Of a stretch of DNA of 64,000 nucleotides, positions 34,549 through 41,885 are shown piece after piece. The notes below the pieces were generated by a model, which saw only the letters and a program-made list of their open reading frames with translations, searched no databases and had not been told where the DNA came from. The stretch's first letter is position 1. Each line of letters opens with the position of its first letter. Made by a program: the position numbers and the translations under genes. Location: positions 124,001 through 188,000 of the forward strand of contig JAVBSL010000014.1 of the NCBI GenBank assembly GCA_031556725.1, in the 5' to 3' direction. Source of the stretch: UBA935 sp031556725. GTDB lineage: Bacteria; Bacillota; Clostridia; Lachnospirales; Lachnospiraceae.

Positions 34549-34866
34549 ATGCAGCAAGCTGTAGGAATGATAGAAGTATTCGGACTGGCAACCGCTTTTG
34601 CGGCGGCTGATGCCGGATGTAAGGCGGCGGATGTAACCATCGAGACGTTCGATAAGAATAAACCGGGCAATGCCGATGCCCTGCCGGTACCGCTAATCGT
34701 AATGATCAAGTTCCGGGGCAGCATATCCAATGTCCGAGCCGCTTTGGAAGCAGCTGAAAGAACAGCGGAAAGCCTGGCGGGAGTGGTGGCAAAGCATGAA
34801 ATAGCAAGCCCCGAAGAAGATACAGAAAAAATGCTTAAATTAACCGGTATGGATAAGTCCAAGTAA
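34549..34866 (+). CDS. BMC-H shell protein with extended loop
   Basis: A 105-residue single BMC domain. MIEVFGLATAFAAADAGCKAADVTIE (about 6-31) is the conserved first helix and strand, and VMIKFRGSISNVRAALEAAERTAE follows. It differs from the other three shell proteins by an insertion of about ten residues (FDKNKPGNADALPV) before the second strand, which would lie close to the central pore and could change its selectivity. It is 31 bases after the alcohol dehydrogenase and is followed by a pair of RNA hairpins that may set the output of the shell genes. Confidence 0.9.
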   Translation: MQQAVGMIEVFGLATAFAAADAGCKAADVTIETFDKNKPGNADALPVPLIVMIKFRGSISNVRAALEAAERTAESLAGVVAKHEIASPEEDTEKMLKLTGMDKSK

Positions 34867-34875
34867 ATTGGACTC

Positions 34876-34916
34876 GCCCAAATGAATTTGGGCTGGAAGA
34901 ATGCGAAGCATTCTTC
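34876..34916 (+). ncRNA. Intercistronic double hairpin; short copy of the three-stem element
   Basis: GCCCAAAT pairs with ATTTGGGC (34876-34893), followed after CTG by GAAGAATGC pairing with GCATTCTTC (34896-34916) across a GAA loop. The second stem is nearly the same as stem 3 of the longer elements at 38781 and 58455, including the preceding CTG. It lies between two shell genes and could stabilise or process the message. Confidence 0.7.
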
Positions 34917-34939
34917 TCAAATAGAAGGAGGAAAATAAA

Positions 34940-35215
34940 ATGGCACAGTTAGCGTTAGGAATGATTGAAACAAGAGGACTTACGGCAGCAATTGAAGCTG
35001 CTGATGCAATGATCAAATCGGCAGAAGTTACCCTGGTAGGCACCGAAAAAATCGGTTCCGGTTTGGTAACCGTAATGGTTCGGGGTGATGTGGGAGCTGT
35101 AAAAGCAGCAGTAGAAGCCGGCAGCGTAAAGGCTTCAAGCCTGGGTGAATTAGTAGCAACACATGTGATTCCCAGACCCCACAGTGATGTGGAAAAAATA
35201 TTACCGCTTATTTAG
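34940..35215 (+). CDS. pduA: BMC-H shell protein, PduA/PduJ-type
   Basis: A 91-residue canonical hexameric shell protein forming facet tiles with a central pore. It shows ALGMIETRGLTAAIEAADAM, the lysine-containing GTEKIGSGLVTVMVRGDVGAV region with the pore loop (about 37-42) and the end HVIPRPHSDVEKILP. It is about 80 percent identical by eye to the protein encoded at 35593-35871, so the two are recent duplicates. AGAAGGAGG precedes the ATG, a very strong site suited to an abundant protein. Confidence 0.93.
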   Translation: MAQLALGMIETRGLTAAIEAADAMIKSAEVTLVGTEKIGSGLVTVMVRGDVGAVKAAVEAGSVKASSLGELVATHVIPRPHSDVEKILPLI

Positions 35216-35232
35216 GAAAAGGAGTTTAAGTC

Positions 35233-35532
35233 ATGGGAAAGGCATATGGATTCTTTGAAATACCAAGTACAACAGCCGCCATCGATGCACTGGATATTAT
35301 GTGTAAGACAGCAAATGTGGAATTTGTCACATGGGAAAAGAAGCTGGGGGGCAGATTAGTAACCATTATAATCCAGGGAAATGTTTCAGATGTGAAACAG
35401 GCAATTGAGACAGCAGCCCAAAGTGCAATTAAAAAACCGGCAGCAACGGTAGTAATTGCCAATCCCCATGAAGAAATTGTCAAATTAGTTGAAAAGTCTA
35501 AAGCGATACATTTCAGCAAAGAAACGGAGTAA
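35233..35532 (+). CDS. BMC-H shell protein, divergent
   Basis: A 99-residue single BMC domain: GFFEIPSTTAAIDALDIMCKTANVEFVTWEKKLGGRLVTIIIQGNVSDVKQAI. The pore region reads W-E-K-K-L-G-G-R instead of the GTEKIGSG of its neighbours, giving a more positively charged pore, and the last 15 residues form a charged tail. It is probably a minor shell component with different permeability or partner binding. It lies 17 bases after the previous shell gene, and the next begins three bases after its stop. Confidence 0.9.
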   Translation: MGKAYGFFEIPSTTAAIDALDIMCKTANVEFVTWEKKLGGRLVTIIIQGNVSDVKQAIETAAQSAIKKPAATVVIANPHEEIVKLVEKSKAIHFSKETE

Positions 35533-35535
35533 CGT

Positions 35536-35871
35536 ATGGCAGAACAAAAAAAGAACGAAACCATTAAAACAGAGCCAAAGGAGGAGAAGAAAATGGCACA
35601 GGAAGCATTAGGAATGATTGAAACAAGAGGTTTGGTAGCATCAATTGAAGCAGCAGATGCAATGTTAAAGGCTGCAAATGTAACTTTAGTAGGTACCGAA
35701 AAAATCGGTTCCGGATTAGTAAGCGTTATGGTAAGAGGTGATGTCGGAGCTGTTAATGCAGCAGTAGAAGCCGGTTCGGCAAGCGCATCAAGACTGGGTG
35801 AGTTAGTAGCAACCCACGTAATCCCCAGACCTCATACAGATGTGGAAAAGATCCTTCCCATATTAAAGTAA
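35536..35871 (+). CDS. pduJ: BMC-H shell protein with optional N-terminal extension (two possible starts)
   Basis: From ATG 35593 the gene encodes a 92-residue PduA/PduJ-type protein, almost a copy of the one at 34940. That ATG has a very strong AAGGAGG site at 35578-35584. An in-frame ATG at 35536, with GGAG about seven bases upstream, would add 19 charged residues (EQKKNETIKTEPKEEKK). Both starts look usable, so two forms may be made, comparable to PduB and PduB' in Salmonella. The core shows ALGMIETRGLVASIEAADAM and HVIPRPHTDVEKIL. The added tail would lie on the luminal or outer face of the hexamer. Confidence 0.85.
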   Translation: MAEQKKNETIKTEPKEEKKMAQEALGMIETRGLVASIEAADAMLKAANVTLVGTEKIGSGLVSVMVRGDVGAVNAAVEAGSASASRLGELVATHVIPRPHTDVEKILPILK

Positions 35872-35885
35872 GTAATAAACCAAAA

Positions 35886-35909
35886 CAGGGCGGGCCAGAG
35901 CCCGTCCTG
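35886..35909 (+). ncRNA. Strong intercistronic hairpin after the shell gene cluster
   Basis: A ten-base-pair GC-rich stem (CAGGGCGGGC with GCCCGTCCTG) has a four-base loop, with no proper T-run after it. It separates highly expressed shell genes from pduL and probably protects upstream mRNA 3' ends or lowers read-through. Confidence 0.7.
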
Positions 35910-35935
35910 AACCTTTTGTATAAAGGAGTCGGACG

Positions 35936-36592
35936 ATGGGCAGTAACGTAACAAATCAGGAAATCGAAATCATCACAAAGATGGTTATGGAAATCGTAGA
36001 GAAACAGCAAAGTTCCATGAATGGTTATATGGTACCAATCGGGGTATCGGCCAGACATGTGCATCTGACCCAGGAGCATGTGGAACTATTATTTGGTGAG
36101 GGTTATCAATTAACAAGAAAAAAAGAGCTGATGGGCGGACAATTCGCTGCCAATGAAATGGTTACCATTGTCGGCCTCAAGCTTAGAGCGATAGAGAATG
36201 TCCGGATATTAGGTCCGGTAAGACGAGGATCTCAGGTGGAGATTTCCGCAACAGATGCAGTAAAGCTGGGCATCAAAGCACCGATCAGGGAATCAGGCGA
36301 TGTGGCCGGAAGTGCCCCCATCGCTTTGGTGGGACCTAAGGGAGCGCTTTATCTGCAGGAAGGCTGTATCGTTGCCAAACGGCACATTCACATGTCTCCC
36401 AGGGATGCGGCCGCTGCCGGAATGCAGGATAATCAAGTGGTGTCGGTGAAAGCAGATAATGAAAGAGGAACAGTATTCAATCATGTACAGATTCGTGTGG
36501 ACGAAAGCTATACATTGGAAATGCATATAGATACAGATGAGGCCAATGGCGCCGGAATCACCACAGGCGATACGGTAACGATCATAAAATAG
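35936..36592 (+). CDS. pduL: Phosphate propanoyltransferase PduL, BMC cargo
   Basis: A 218-residue PduL that converts propionyl-CoA and phosphate to propionyl-phosphate and recycles CoA inside the shell. Zinc ligands are in SARHVHLT (H41, H43) and KRHIHMS (H150, H152), the two-barrel pattern of the family. The N-terminal 24 residues (EIEIITKMVMEIVEKQ) form the encapsulation helix. No acetate or propionate kinase is present in the window, so propionyl-phosphate must be handled by a kinase elsewhere. AAGGAG precedes the ATG. Confidence 0.93.
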   Translation: MGSNVTNQEIEIITKMVMEIVEKQQSSMNGYMVPIGVSARHVHLTQEHVELLFGEGYQLTRKKELMGGQFAANEMVTIVGLKLRAIENVRILGPVRRGSQVEISATDAVKLGIKAPIRESGDVAGSAPIALVGPKGALYLQEGCIVAKRHIHMSPRDAAAAGMQDNQVVSVKADNERGTVFNHVQIRVDESYTLEMHIDTDEANGAGITTGDTVTIIK

Positions 36593-36603
36593 GAGGTTTT
36601 AGT

Positions 36604-36870
36604 ATGCTGGTAGGTAAAGTGACAGGAAGCGTAGTTTCCACAAGAAAAAGTGAAAAGTTAGTGGGTAATAAATTTATGATTGTCGAGCTTGCGGAAAGTA
36701 TGAGCAGTACCCCCGGCCAGATCATTGCCATTGATAATATCGGCGCCGGTATTGGTGAATATGTACTGGTTGCCACCGGAAGTGCCGCCAGAATCGGGTG
36801 TGACTGTGAAAATGCGCCAATTGATGCCGCCATTGTGGGCATCATTGATAACGGAGAGAAATTTAAGTAG
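36604..36870 (+). CDS. pduN: BMC-P pentameric vertex protein
   Basis: An 88-residue EutN/CcmL/PduN-type protein that forms pentamers capping the vertices of the shell. MLVGKVTGSVVSTRKSEKLVGNKFMIVE (1-28) and GAGIGEYVLVATGSAAR (about 49-65) are diagnostic. Only one BMC-P gene is seen here, enough for a closed shell. AGGAGG precedes the ATG, and the gene lies 11 bases after pduL. Confidence 0.93.
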   Translation: MLVGKVTGSVVSTRKSEKLVGNKFMIVELAESMSSTPGQIIAIDNIGAGIGEYVLVATGSAARIGCDCENAPIDAAIVGIIDNGEKFK

Positions 36871-36887
36871 CGGAAAGAGGCTGGGAT

Positions 36888-38213
36888 ATGGATATAAAAG
36901 AAATGAGCGCAGTTCTGCAGAATAGTGGAATTGTCGGTGCCGGCGGAGCCGGATTTCCTACCTATGCGAAGTTGGATAAAAGAGCAGAAACGATTATATT
37001 GAACTGCGCGGAATGTGAACCCCTGCTGAAATTACATCAGCAGCTTTTAGAGAAATATGCTGCGGAAATCTTACATACATTTCATGATATTGCGGAATGT
37101 GTGGGAGCGAAGGAAGCGGTTATCGGCATTAAGAAAGCATATACCCAGACTGTTTCGGCATTGCAGGGATGTATCGATGCCTACCCGGAAATGCGGCTGG
37201 GATTATTAGATGAAATATATCCGGCAGGTGATGAAATTGTTCTGATTTATGAAGTGACCGGAAAAGTAGTTCCTCCCGGCAGTCTGCCTATAGGCAGCGG
37301 TGTGGCAGTCTTTAATGTGGAGACGGTTTATAATGCATATCGGGCTTTATCACAGGAAAAACCGGTAACAGATAAATTGATTACTATCGTGGGAGAAGTA
37401 AAGGAACCGGTTACAGTAAGAGTTCCCCTTGGGTGCACCATCGCCGAAGCAGTGCAGTTGGCCGGCGGAGCAGCCATTCCGGAGCCGGTCTATTTTATTG
37501 GCGGTCCGATGATGGGATTCATTGGAACCGGTAACCAGCCGGTAACCAAAACCACCAATGCAGTATTGGTTTTACCGGAAGAGCATTTGCTGGTTCAAAA
37601 GAAAAGAAGAAAAGCTTCCATTGATTTAAAAAGAGCGGCAGCATCATGCTGTCAATGTACGATGTGTACTGACCTGTGTCCCAGGTACTTGCTGGGGCAT
37701 CCCGTGGAACCGCATAAATTCATGCAGGCAGCTACCTGTAAGGATTTACAGGACCTGGATATTTTCTTAAATACAATGTTTTGTTCTTCCTGCGGATTGT
37801 GCGAGAATTACGCCTGCATGCAAGGACTTTCACCCCGTTCGCTGATGGCTGATTATAAGGCCGGATTGCGCGCTCATGGTGTAAAGGTACCGGCGGGAGT
37901 AACAGCGGCACCGGTGAGTGAAGCAAGAAGTTTGCGAAAGGCTCCCATGGAACGGCTGATGGCCAGATTGGACCTGACGAAGTATCGGAAACCTGCTCCT
38001 CTTATCGAAGATACTGTACCGGTTAAACAGGTAAAGATTTTATGCAGTCAGCATATCGGAGCGCCGGCTGTTCCAGTGGTTCGGCAAGGAGACATGGTAA
38101 CCGAAGGGCAGATGATTGCCCGCCCGGCAGAGGGATTAAGTGTTGCTGTTCATGCTTCCATAGATGGTAAAGTAGTGGAAATAACCGAAAAATATGTTAT
38201 AATACAAAATTAG
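36888..38213 (+). CDS. pduS: PduS-like Fe-S flavoprotein (RnfC-type)
   Basis: A 441-residue electron-transfer protein of the PduS/RnfC family. An N-terminal GAGGAGFPTYAKL glycine loop (about 18-30) and NCAECEPLL begin the NADH/FMN-binding domain. Two [4Fe-4S] motifs follow, CCQCTMCTDLC around 254-264 and CSSCGLCENYAC around 304-315, then a C-terminal sandwich-hybrid domain. In B12 compartments PduS reduces cobalamin. In this B12-independent locus it may instead pass electrons from NADH through the shell, perhaps via PduT just downstream, or to the activase. Confidence 0.9.
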   Translation: MDIKEMSAVLQNSGIVGAGGAGFPTYAKLDKRAETIILNCAECEPLLKLHQQLLEKYAAEILHTFHDIAECVGAKEAVIGIKKAYTQTVSALQGCIDAYPEMRLGLLDEIYPAGDEIVLIYEVTGKVVPPGSLPIGSGVAVFNVETVYNAYRALSQEKPVTDKLITIVGEVKEPVTVRVPLGCTIAEAVQLAGGAAIPEPVYFIGGPMMGFIGTGNQPVTKTTNAVLVLPEEHLLVQKKRRKASIDLKRAAASCCQCTMCTDLCPRYLLGHPVEPHKFMQAATCKDLQDLDIFLNTMFCSSCGLCENYACMQGLSPRSLMADYKAGLRAHGVKVPAGVTAAPVSEARSLRKAPMERLMARLDLTKYRKPAPLIEDTVPVKQVKILCSQHIGAPAVPVVRQGDMVTEGQMIARPAEGLSVAVHASIDGKVVEITEKYVIIQN

Positions 38214-38229
38214 GAAGGTTGTACGTAAT

Positions 38230-38778
38230 ATGAGCAAGGCAATCGGAATGGTAGAATATAAAACAGTATCTTCGGGAGTCCTGGCAGCGGATGCTATGGT
38301 AAAAACTTCGGAAGTTGATATTATCGAAGCCCAGACGGTATGTCCGGGAAAATATATTGCCATTATTTCCGGCGATTTAAGCTCGGTAAATGCAGCTGTT
38401 TCAGCAGCGGAGAAGTGCCGTGGGGAGCACCTGATCAATAGCTTTGTACTGGGTAACCCTCATGAATCTATTTTTCCGGCGATATATGGAGCGACCGATA
38501 TCGGAAAGATATCAGCACTGGGTATTTTAGAGACTTACGATGCTGCGTCCATAATTGTTGCGGCAGATATAGCAGCCAAAACAGCTATTGTGGATTTGAT
38601 TGAATTACGGATTGCCAGGGGCATGTGCGGGAAGTCCTATATGATGCTGACCGGTGAAGTGGCGGCAGTAGAGGCAGCAATTGATAAGGCACGGAAGGAA
38701 ATCGGTGTGGATGGAATGTATCTGGATTCCTCCGTAATCGCCCACCCGGATGAAAAAATATGCCGCAACATTTTATAA
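38230..38778 (+). CDS. pduT: BMC-T tandem-domain shell protein, PduT-like
   Basis: A 182-residue protein with two fused BMC domains (about 1-90 and 94-182) that forms trimers. Cys38 in VCPGKY is at the position of the Cys that holds a [4Fe-4S] cluster at the three-fold pore in PduT, and another Cys (RGMCGKSY) occupies the equivalent loop in the second half. This suggests an electron gate in the shell next to the Fe-S protein PduS encoded 17 bases upstream. The cluster itself cannot be proved from sequence. The gene is followed by a structured element. Confidence 0.9.
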   Translation: MSKAIGMVEYKTVSSGVLAADAMVKTSEVDIIEAQTVCPGKYIAIISGDLSSVNAAVSAAEKCRGEHLINSFVLGNPHESIFPAIYGATDIGKISALGILETYDAASIIVAADIAAKTAIVDLIELRIARGMCGKSYMMLTGEVAAVEAAIDKARKEIGVDGMYLDSSVIAHPDEKICRNIL

Positions 38779-38780
38779 TA

Positions 38781-38862
38781 AGACGAAAAGATAAACTAGG
38801 GTGTGAAAATACCACACCTAAGTGTAACTAAGTTTCGTCTGGAAGAACGCAGAGCGTTCTTC
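38781..38862 (+). ncRNA. Three-stem RNA-like element, copy A
   Basis: Stem 1 pairs AGACGAAA (38781-38788) with TTTCGTCT (38833-38840). Inside it, stem 2 pairs GGTGTG (38800-38805) with CACACC (38813-38818). Stem 3 follows at once: GAAGAACGC with GCGTTCTTC (38842-38862), loop AGA. The strand between stems, CCTAA then GT-x-ACTAAGT, is shared with copy B at 58455-58538. The element lies between pduT and the DeoR gene. I cannot match it to a named RNA class. Confidence 0.75.
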
Positions 38863-38895
38863 AGAACTTGAGAAAATAGAGAAGGGAAAGGAATC

Positions 38896-39663
38896 ATGCT
38901 TGCAATCGAGAGAAGAAATGAGATTCTGGAGAAGCTGCAAAAAGAAAAGCGGGTGGTGGTAAGTGAACTCAGCAAGACATATGCCGTTTCCGAAGAAACC
39001 ATCAGGCGGGATTTGGAAAAGCTGGAGAATGACGGCTATGTGATTAAGAGCTACGGTGGAGCGGTACTCAATGAGAGCATCAATACAGATATGCCTTTTA
39101 ACATTCGTAAAAACACCAATGTAGTAGGAAAACAGCGGATTGCGGAGATTATCCGCAGGATGGTTAAGGATGGTGAAAGCCTGATGCTGGATGCCAGTTC
39201 CACAGCTGTTTTTATTGCCAAAGCCTTAAAAGAAGAAAAGCGAAACCTGACCATCATTACCAATTCCATCGAAATCATTATCGAACTTTTTGATGCTCAG
39301 GACTGGAGAGTATTATCAACCGGCGGACTGGCTATGGAAGGTTCTTTTGCCCTGGTAGGCCCGCAGACCGACCAGATGTTAAATACCTATCATGTTGAGA
39401 ACGCAATTATTTCCTGTAAGGGTCTGGATATGGAGAACGGCATCACTGATTCCAACGAGCTTCATGCCAGAAATAAGAAGACCATGCTGGAGCGTGCCGA
39501 CCGCAGGATTCTGGCCGTGGACAGCACCAAATTCGGAGCCACCGCATTTACCAAAATTGGCAGTTTGCAGGATGTTTCCCTGATTATTACCGATGAAAAG
39601 CCGGAAGAAAAATGGCTTCGTTACTTTGAAGATAACGGCACCGAATGTATCTGGCCGGAGTGA
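38896..39663 (+). CDS. DeoR-family transcriptional repressor
   Basis: A 255-residue DeoR/GlpR-type regulator. The N-terminal helix-turn-helix has VVVSELSKTYAVSEETIRRDLEKLE (about 20-44) and the sensor domain shows SLMLDASSTAVFIAKAL (93-109), ITNSIEI and ADRRILAVDSTKFG (about 198-211), the sugar-phosphate-binding pattern. It probably represses the BMC genes until a phosphorylated intermediate such as rhamnulose- or fuculose-1-phosphate accumulates. Candidate sites are the tandem repeats at 30533-30552. AAGGGAAAGGA precedes the ATG. Confidence 0.88.
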   Translation: MLAIERRNEILEKLQKEKRVVVSELSKTYAVSEETIRRDLEKLENDGYVIKSYGGAVLNESINTDMPFNIRKNTNVVGKQRIAEIIRRMVKDGESLMLDASSTAVFIAKALKEEKRNLTIITNSIEIIIELFDAQDWRVLSTGGLAMEGSFALVGPQTDQMLNTYHVENAIISCKGLDMENGITDSNELHARNKKTMLERADRRILAVDSTKFGATAFTKIGSLQDVSLIITDEKPEEKWLRYFEDNGTECIWPE

Positions 39664-39724
39664 ATCATCTAAGTGCTTTTTCTCTGCGCTATTGATGATG
39701 GTGATACATGTTGCAAGGGCAGAA

Positions 39725-39789
39725 CGATAATTAAATATTGATTATCAATCAAATTAGGGAAACCGACAGTCAGGCGGTTTCTTTTTTTT
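39725..39789 (+). repeat. Left copy of a direct repeat: araC gene remnant acting as terminator
   Basis: The first 41 bases, 39725-39765, match 46725-46765 with two differences, and GGCGGTTTC recurs after a variable spacer. The right copy lies within an intact AraC gene on the minus strand, coding FPNLIDNKYLII. The left copy encodes FPNLIDNQYLII but then has a frameshift and stop. On the plus strand it forms GAAACCG/CGGTTTC (39759-39781) with eight T residues (39782-39789), so it serves as the terminator of the DeoR transcript. Confidence 0.7.
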
Positions 39790-39869
39790 GGAATAAAGTT
39801 TCAGAAACAAAATATGCTATTTGGATATATTACACAACGAAAATATGATAGATTCGTAAAGAGTTCATC

Positions 39870-39940
39870 TTGAATGCCAAAATATAGATTGCTATAATAA
39901 CGTTAAATAAAGAATGAAACAAGATATATAAATTGTTTCA
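39870..39940 (+). promoter_or_regulatory. Promoter and operator of the LacI/ABC/GH4 operon
   Basis: TTGAAT (39870-39875) and TATAAT (39893-39898) have 17-base spacing and an extended TG. Just after the expected start, TGAAACAA (39915-39922) and TTGTTTCA (39933-39940) form a perfect inverted repeat. Further GTTTCA half-sites are at 39798 and 39948. It is a likely autoregulatory LacI site. The rest of the 300-base gap (39664-39966) contains only the repeat and terminator described separately. Confidence 0.65.
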
Positions 39941-39966
39941 CATTTGTTTCAGGAAAGGAACTGCTT

Positions 39967-40989
39967 ATGAATGTAAGACAAATAGCGCAAGAAGCCGGAG
40001 TGTCCCCGGCAACGGTTTCCCGGTTCCTTAACGGTTCTAAAGTCAGTGCCGAAAAGGCCGAAAAAATCAGTCGGGTCATCAATCATCTTACGGCGGTCGA
40101 ACTCCCCAAAACGCGGGGAATGAAGGCTGTTATCGGGATTATTCTGCCTGATATGCGCTTGCGGTTTTATGCAGACATCATGCGGGAAATTATCGAGCAG
40201 ATTCCGGCATATGATTTTCAGGCCATTTTTATACCGGAAACAGGAAATGAACGGCACTCCTATCTGGACATCATCAAGTCCAGAGATTTAAGCGGACTGA
40301 TATTGCTTAATGAGGACATCAAACCCGAGTTAATGAAAGTAATCGAAGCTTATGACCTGAAGGCCGTCGTTTGCGGCGGTGCCAACTTAGACCACAGCGA
40401 AAGGATATCGGCAGTCCACATTAACGACCTTGCCGCCGGATATGAAGGTGCCAAATATCTGATCCGGCTGGGACATAAAAAGATTGCGTTTTTAAGTGAC
40501 TACCCCCATACCATCAGCAGCGGTTTTCAACGTATTACCGGTGCAAGAAAAGCACTGGATGAGGCCGGCTTGCCTTTTTACGAAAATTTGTGGAAGTGCG
40601 GAGAGATGACAGAAGCCAACGGCGCAGCATTTACCAGGGAAATCCTGAAAGAATGCAATGATTTCGCAGCAATTTTTGCATTCAGCGATCAAATGGCTGT
40701 TGGGGCAATGAATGCCCTGCGGGAAGTGGGCATTAAAGTTCCGCAGGCTGTTTCGGTAATGGGATTTGATGATTTGCCGCTGGCGCAGAATACTTACCCG
40801 GGATTAACCACGATACATCAGCCAATCAGCAAATTTGTATCGACCACGCTGGATTTTTTTGCAGAGACAGCAGAACAAAAAAAGGAAAATGTAGAAATAA
40901 GCCTGCCGTTTTTTATTAAAGAGCGTGCCAGTTGCCGGTCGGTTACGAATACTTATTTAAGAAATCAGGAAAAGGAGAACCAAGGGTGA
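39967..40989 (+). CDS. LacI-family transcriptional regulator
   Basis: A 340-residue regulator with the LacI headpiece at the N-terminus (VRQIAQEAGVSPATVSRFLNGS, 3-24) and a periplasmic-binding-protein-like effector domain (VIGIILPD at about 56, RLGHKKIAFLSDYP near 160, DLPLAQNTYPGLTTIHQP near 270). It should repress the transport/GH4 genes that follow, with their sugar as inducer. AGGAAAGGAA precedes the ATG. Its stop overlaps the GTG start of the permease gene, so it is co-translated with the transporter. Confidence 0.88.
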   Translation: MNVRQIAQEAGVSPATVSRFLNGSKVSAEKAEKISRVINHLTAVELPKTRGMKAVIGIILPDMRLRFYADIMREIIEQIPAYDFQAIFIPETGNERHSYLDIIKSRDLSGLILLNEDIKPELMKVIEAYDLKAVVCGGANLDHSERISAVHINDLAAGYEGAKYLIRLGHKKIAFLSDYPHTISSGFQRITGARKALDEAGLPFYENLWKCGEMTEANGAAFTREILKECNDFAAIFAFSDQMAVGAMNALREVGIKVPQAVSVMGFDDLPLAQNTYPGLTTIHQPISKFVSTTLDFFAETAEQKKENVEISLPFFIKERASCRSVTNTYLRNQEKENQG

Positions 40990-41819
40990 AAGAAAAAAAC
41001 AATTTAATCGCACTTATACTGCGCGGCATATTTCTGGGGGGAATTACCTTGATTTCGATGGGACCGCTACTATGGATCATTATGTCATCCTTCAAGACAA
41101 ATGAAGAAATACTTTCCTCGGCGTTTTCCCTGCCTACTCACTTCGGAGCCGAGGGATACCTTGCAGCACTGAAACTATCACCGATTTTTCAATATTACGG
41201 CAACAGCCTGATTATCGCATTTTTCAGCACCTTCGGCGGCGTACTGATCGTGGCGATGGCGGCATATATCATTGTCCGCGTCCGGTTTAGGGGCTCCCAA
41301 TTTCTGCTGCTGATGTTTTCATCTTCACTGCTGATTCCGATTTCGGCACTGCTGATGCCGATTTATATCATCATTACCAGAATCGGATTGTACGACAGCA
41401 AGCTGGGGCTGATCCTTGTTTATGCGGCACTTGGACTGCCTACTTCCCTGTTCCTGCTGCGGGCGCACTTTCAGAGCATCCCCAGGGAAATAGAAGAAGC
41501 AGCTTATGTGGATGGATGCGGTTTTATGCGCACCTTTCTGACCATTGTTTTACCGATGGTCAAACCGGGTCTGGCAGCGGCCGGGGTGATGCAGTTTTTA
41601 ACCTCATGGAACGAATTTACCTTTGCGCTGGTACTGACCAAAAGTAAAGGCGTCAGAACCCTTCCCTTAGCTCTGAGTTACTTCACATCCCAGTTTTCAT
41701 TTAATTATACGGCAATGTTTGCCGCACTGGTAATGGTCATCCTGCCCAGTATTGTCATCTATGTATTGCTGCAGGAACAGATAACCGACAGTCTGGTTGC
41801 CGGCTCGGTCAAAGGATAA
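40986..41819 (+). CDS. Carbohydrate ABC transporter permease, MalG/CUT1 type
   Basis: A 277-residue inner membrane permease with six predicted segments. The ATPase-docking loop is EAAYVDGCGFMRTFLTIVLPMVKPG (about 184-208). It starts with GTG 40986 overlapping the LacI stop (GTGA), with AAGGAG upstream. CUT1 importers bring in oligosaccharides without phosphorylation. The order permease, binding protein, permease is unusual, and no ATPase gene is present, so a shared MsmK-type ATPase is expected. Confidence 0.85.
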   Translation: MKEKNNLIALILRGIFLGGITLISMGPLLWIIMSSFKTNEEILSSAFSLPTHFGAEGYLAALKLSPIFQYYGNSLIIAFFSTFGGVLIVAMAAYIIVRVRFRGSQFLLLMFSSSLLIPISALLMPIYIIITRIGLYDSKLGLILVYAALGLPTSLFLLRAHFQSIPREIEEAAYVDGCGFMRTFLTIVLPMVKPGLAAAGVMQFLTSWNEFTFALVLTKSKGVRTLPLALSYFTSQFSFNYTAMFAALVMVILPSIVIYVLLQEQITDSLVAGSVKG

Positions 41820-41832
41820 CTTGTGTGGGGAA

Positions 41833-41851
41833 TGCGGAAATATCTTCCGCA
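41833..41851 (+). ncRNA. Intercistronic hairpin before the binding protein gene
   Basis: TGCGGAA (41833-41839) pairs with TTCCGCA (41845-41851) in the 66-base gap between permease and binding protein. It probably stabilises or separates the abundant binding-protein message. Confidence 0.5.
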
Positions 41852-41885
41852 CGAAAATATAACTAATATAAAGGAGAGAAAAAGT

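Noticed and set aside
34940..35871. Two long, highly similar DNA stretches 0.65 kb apart
   Set aside because: They are the coding regions of two duplicated PduA/PduJ-type shell proteins. There are no terminal repeats or transposase, so not an insertion element.
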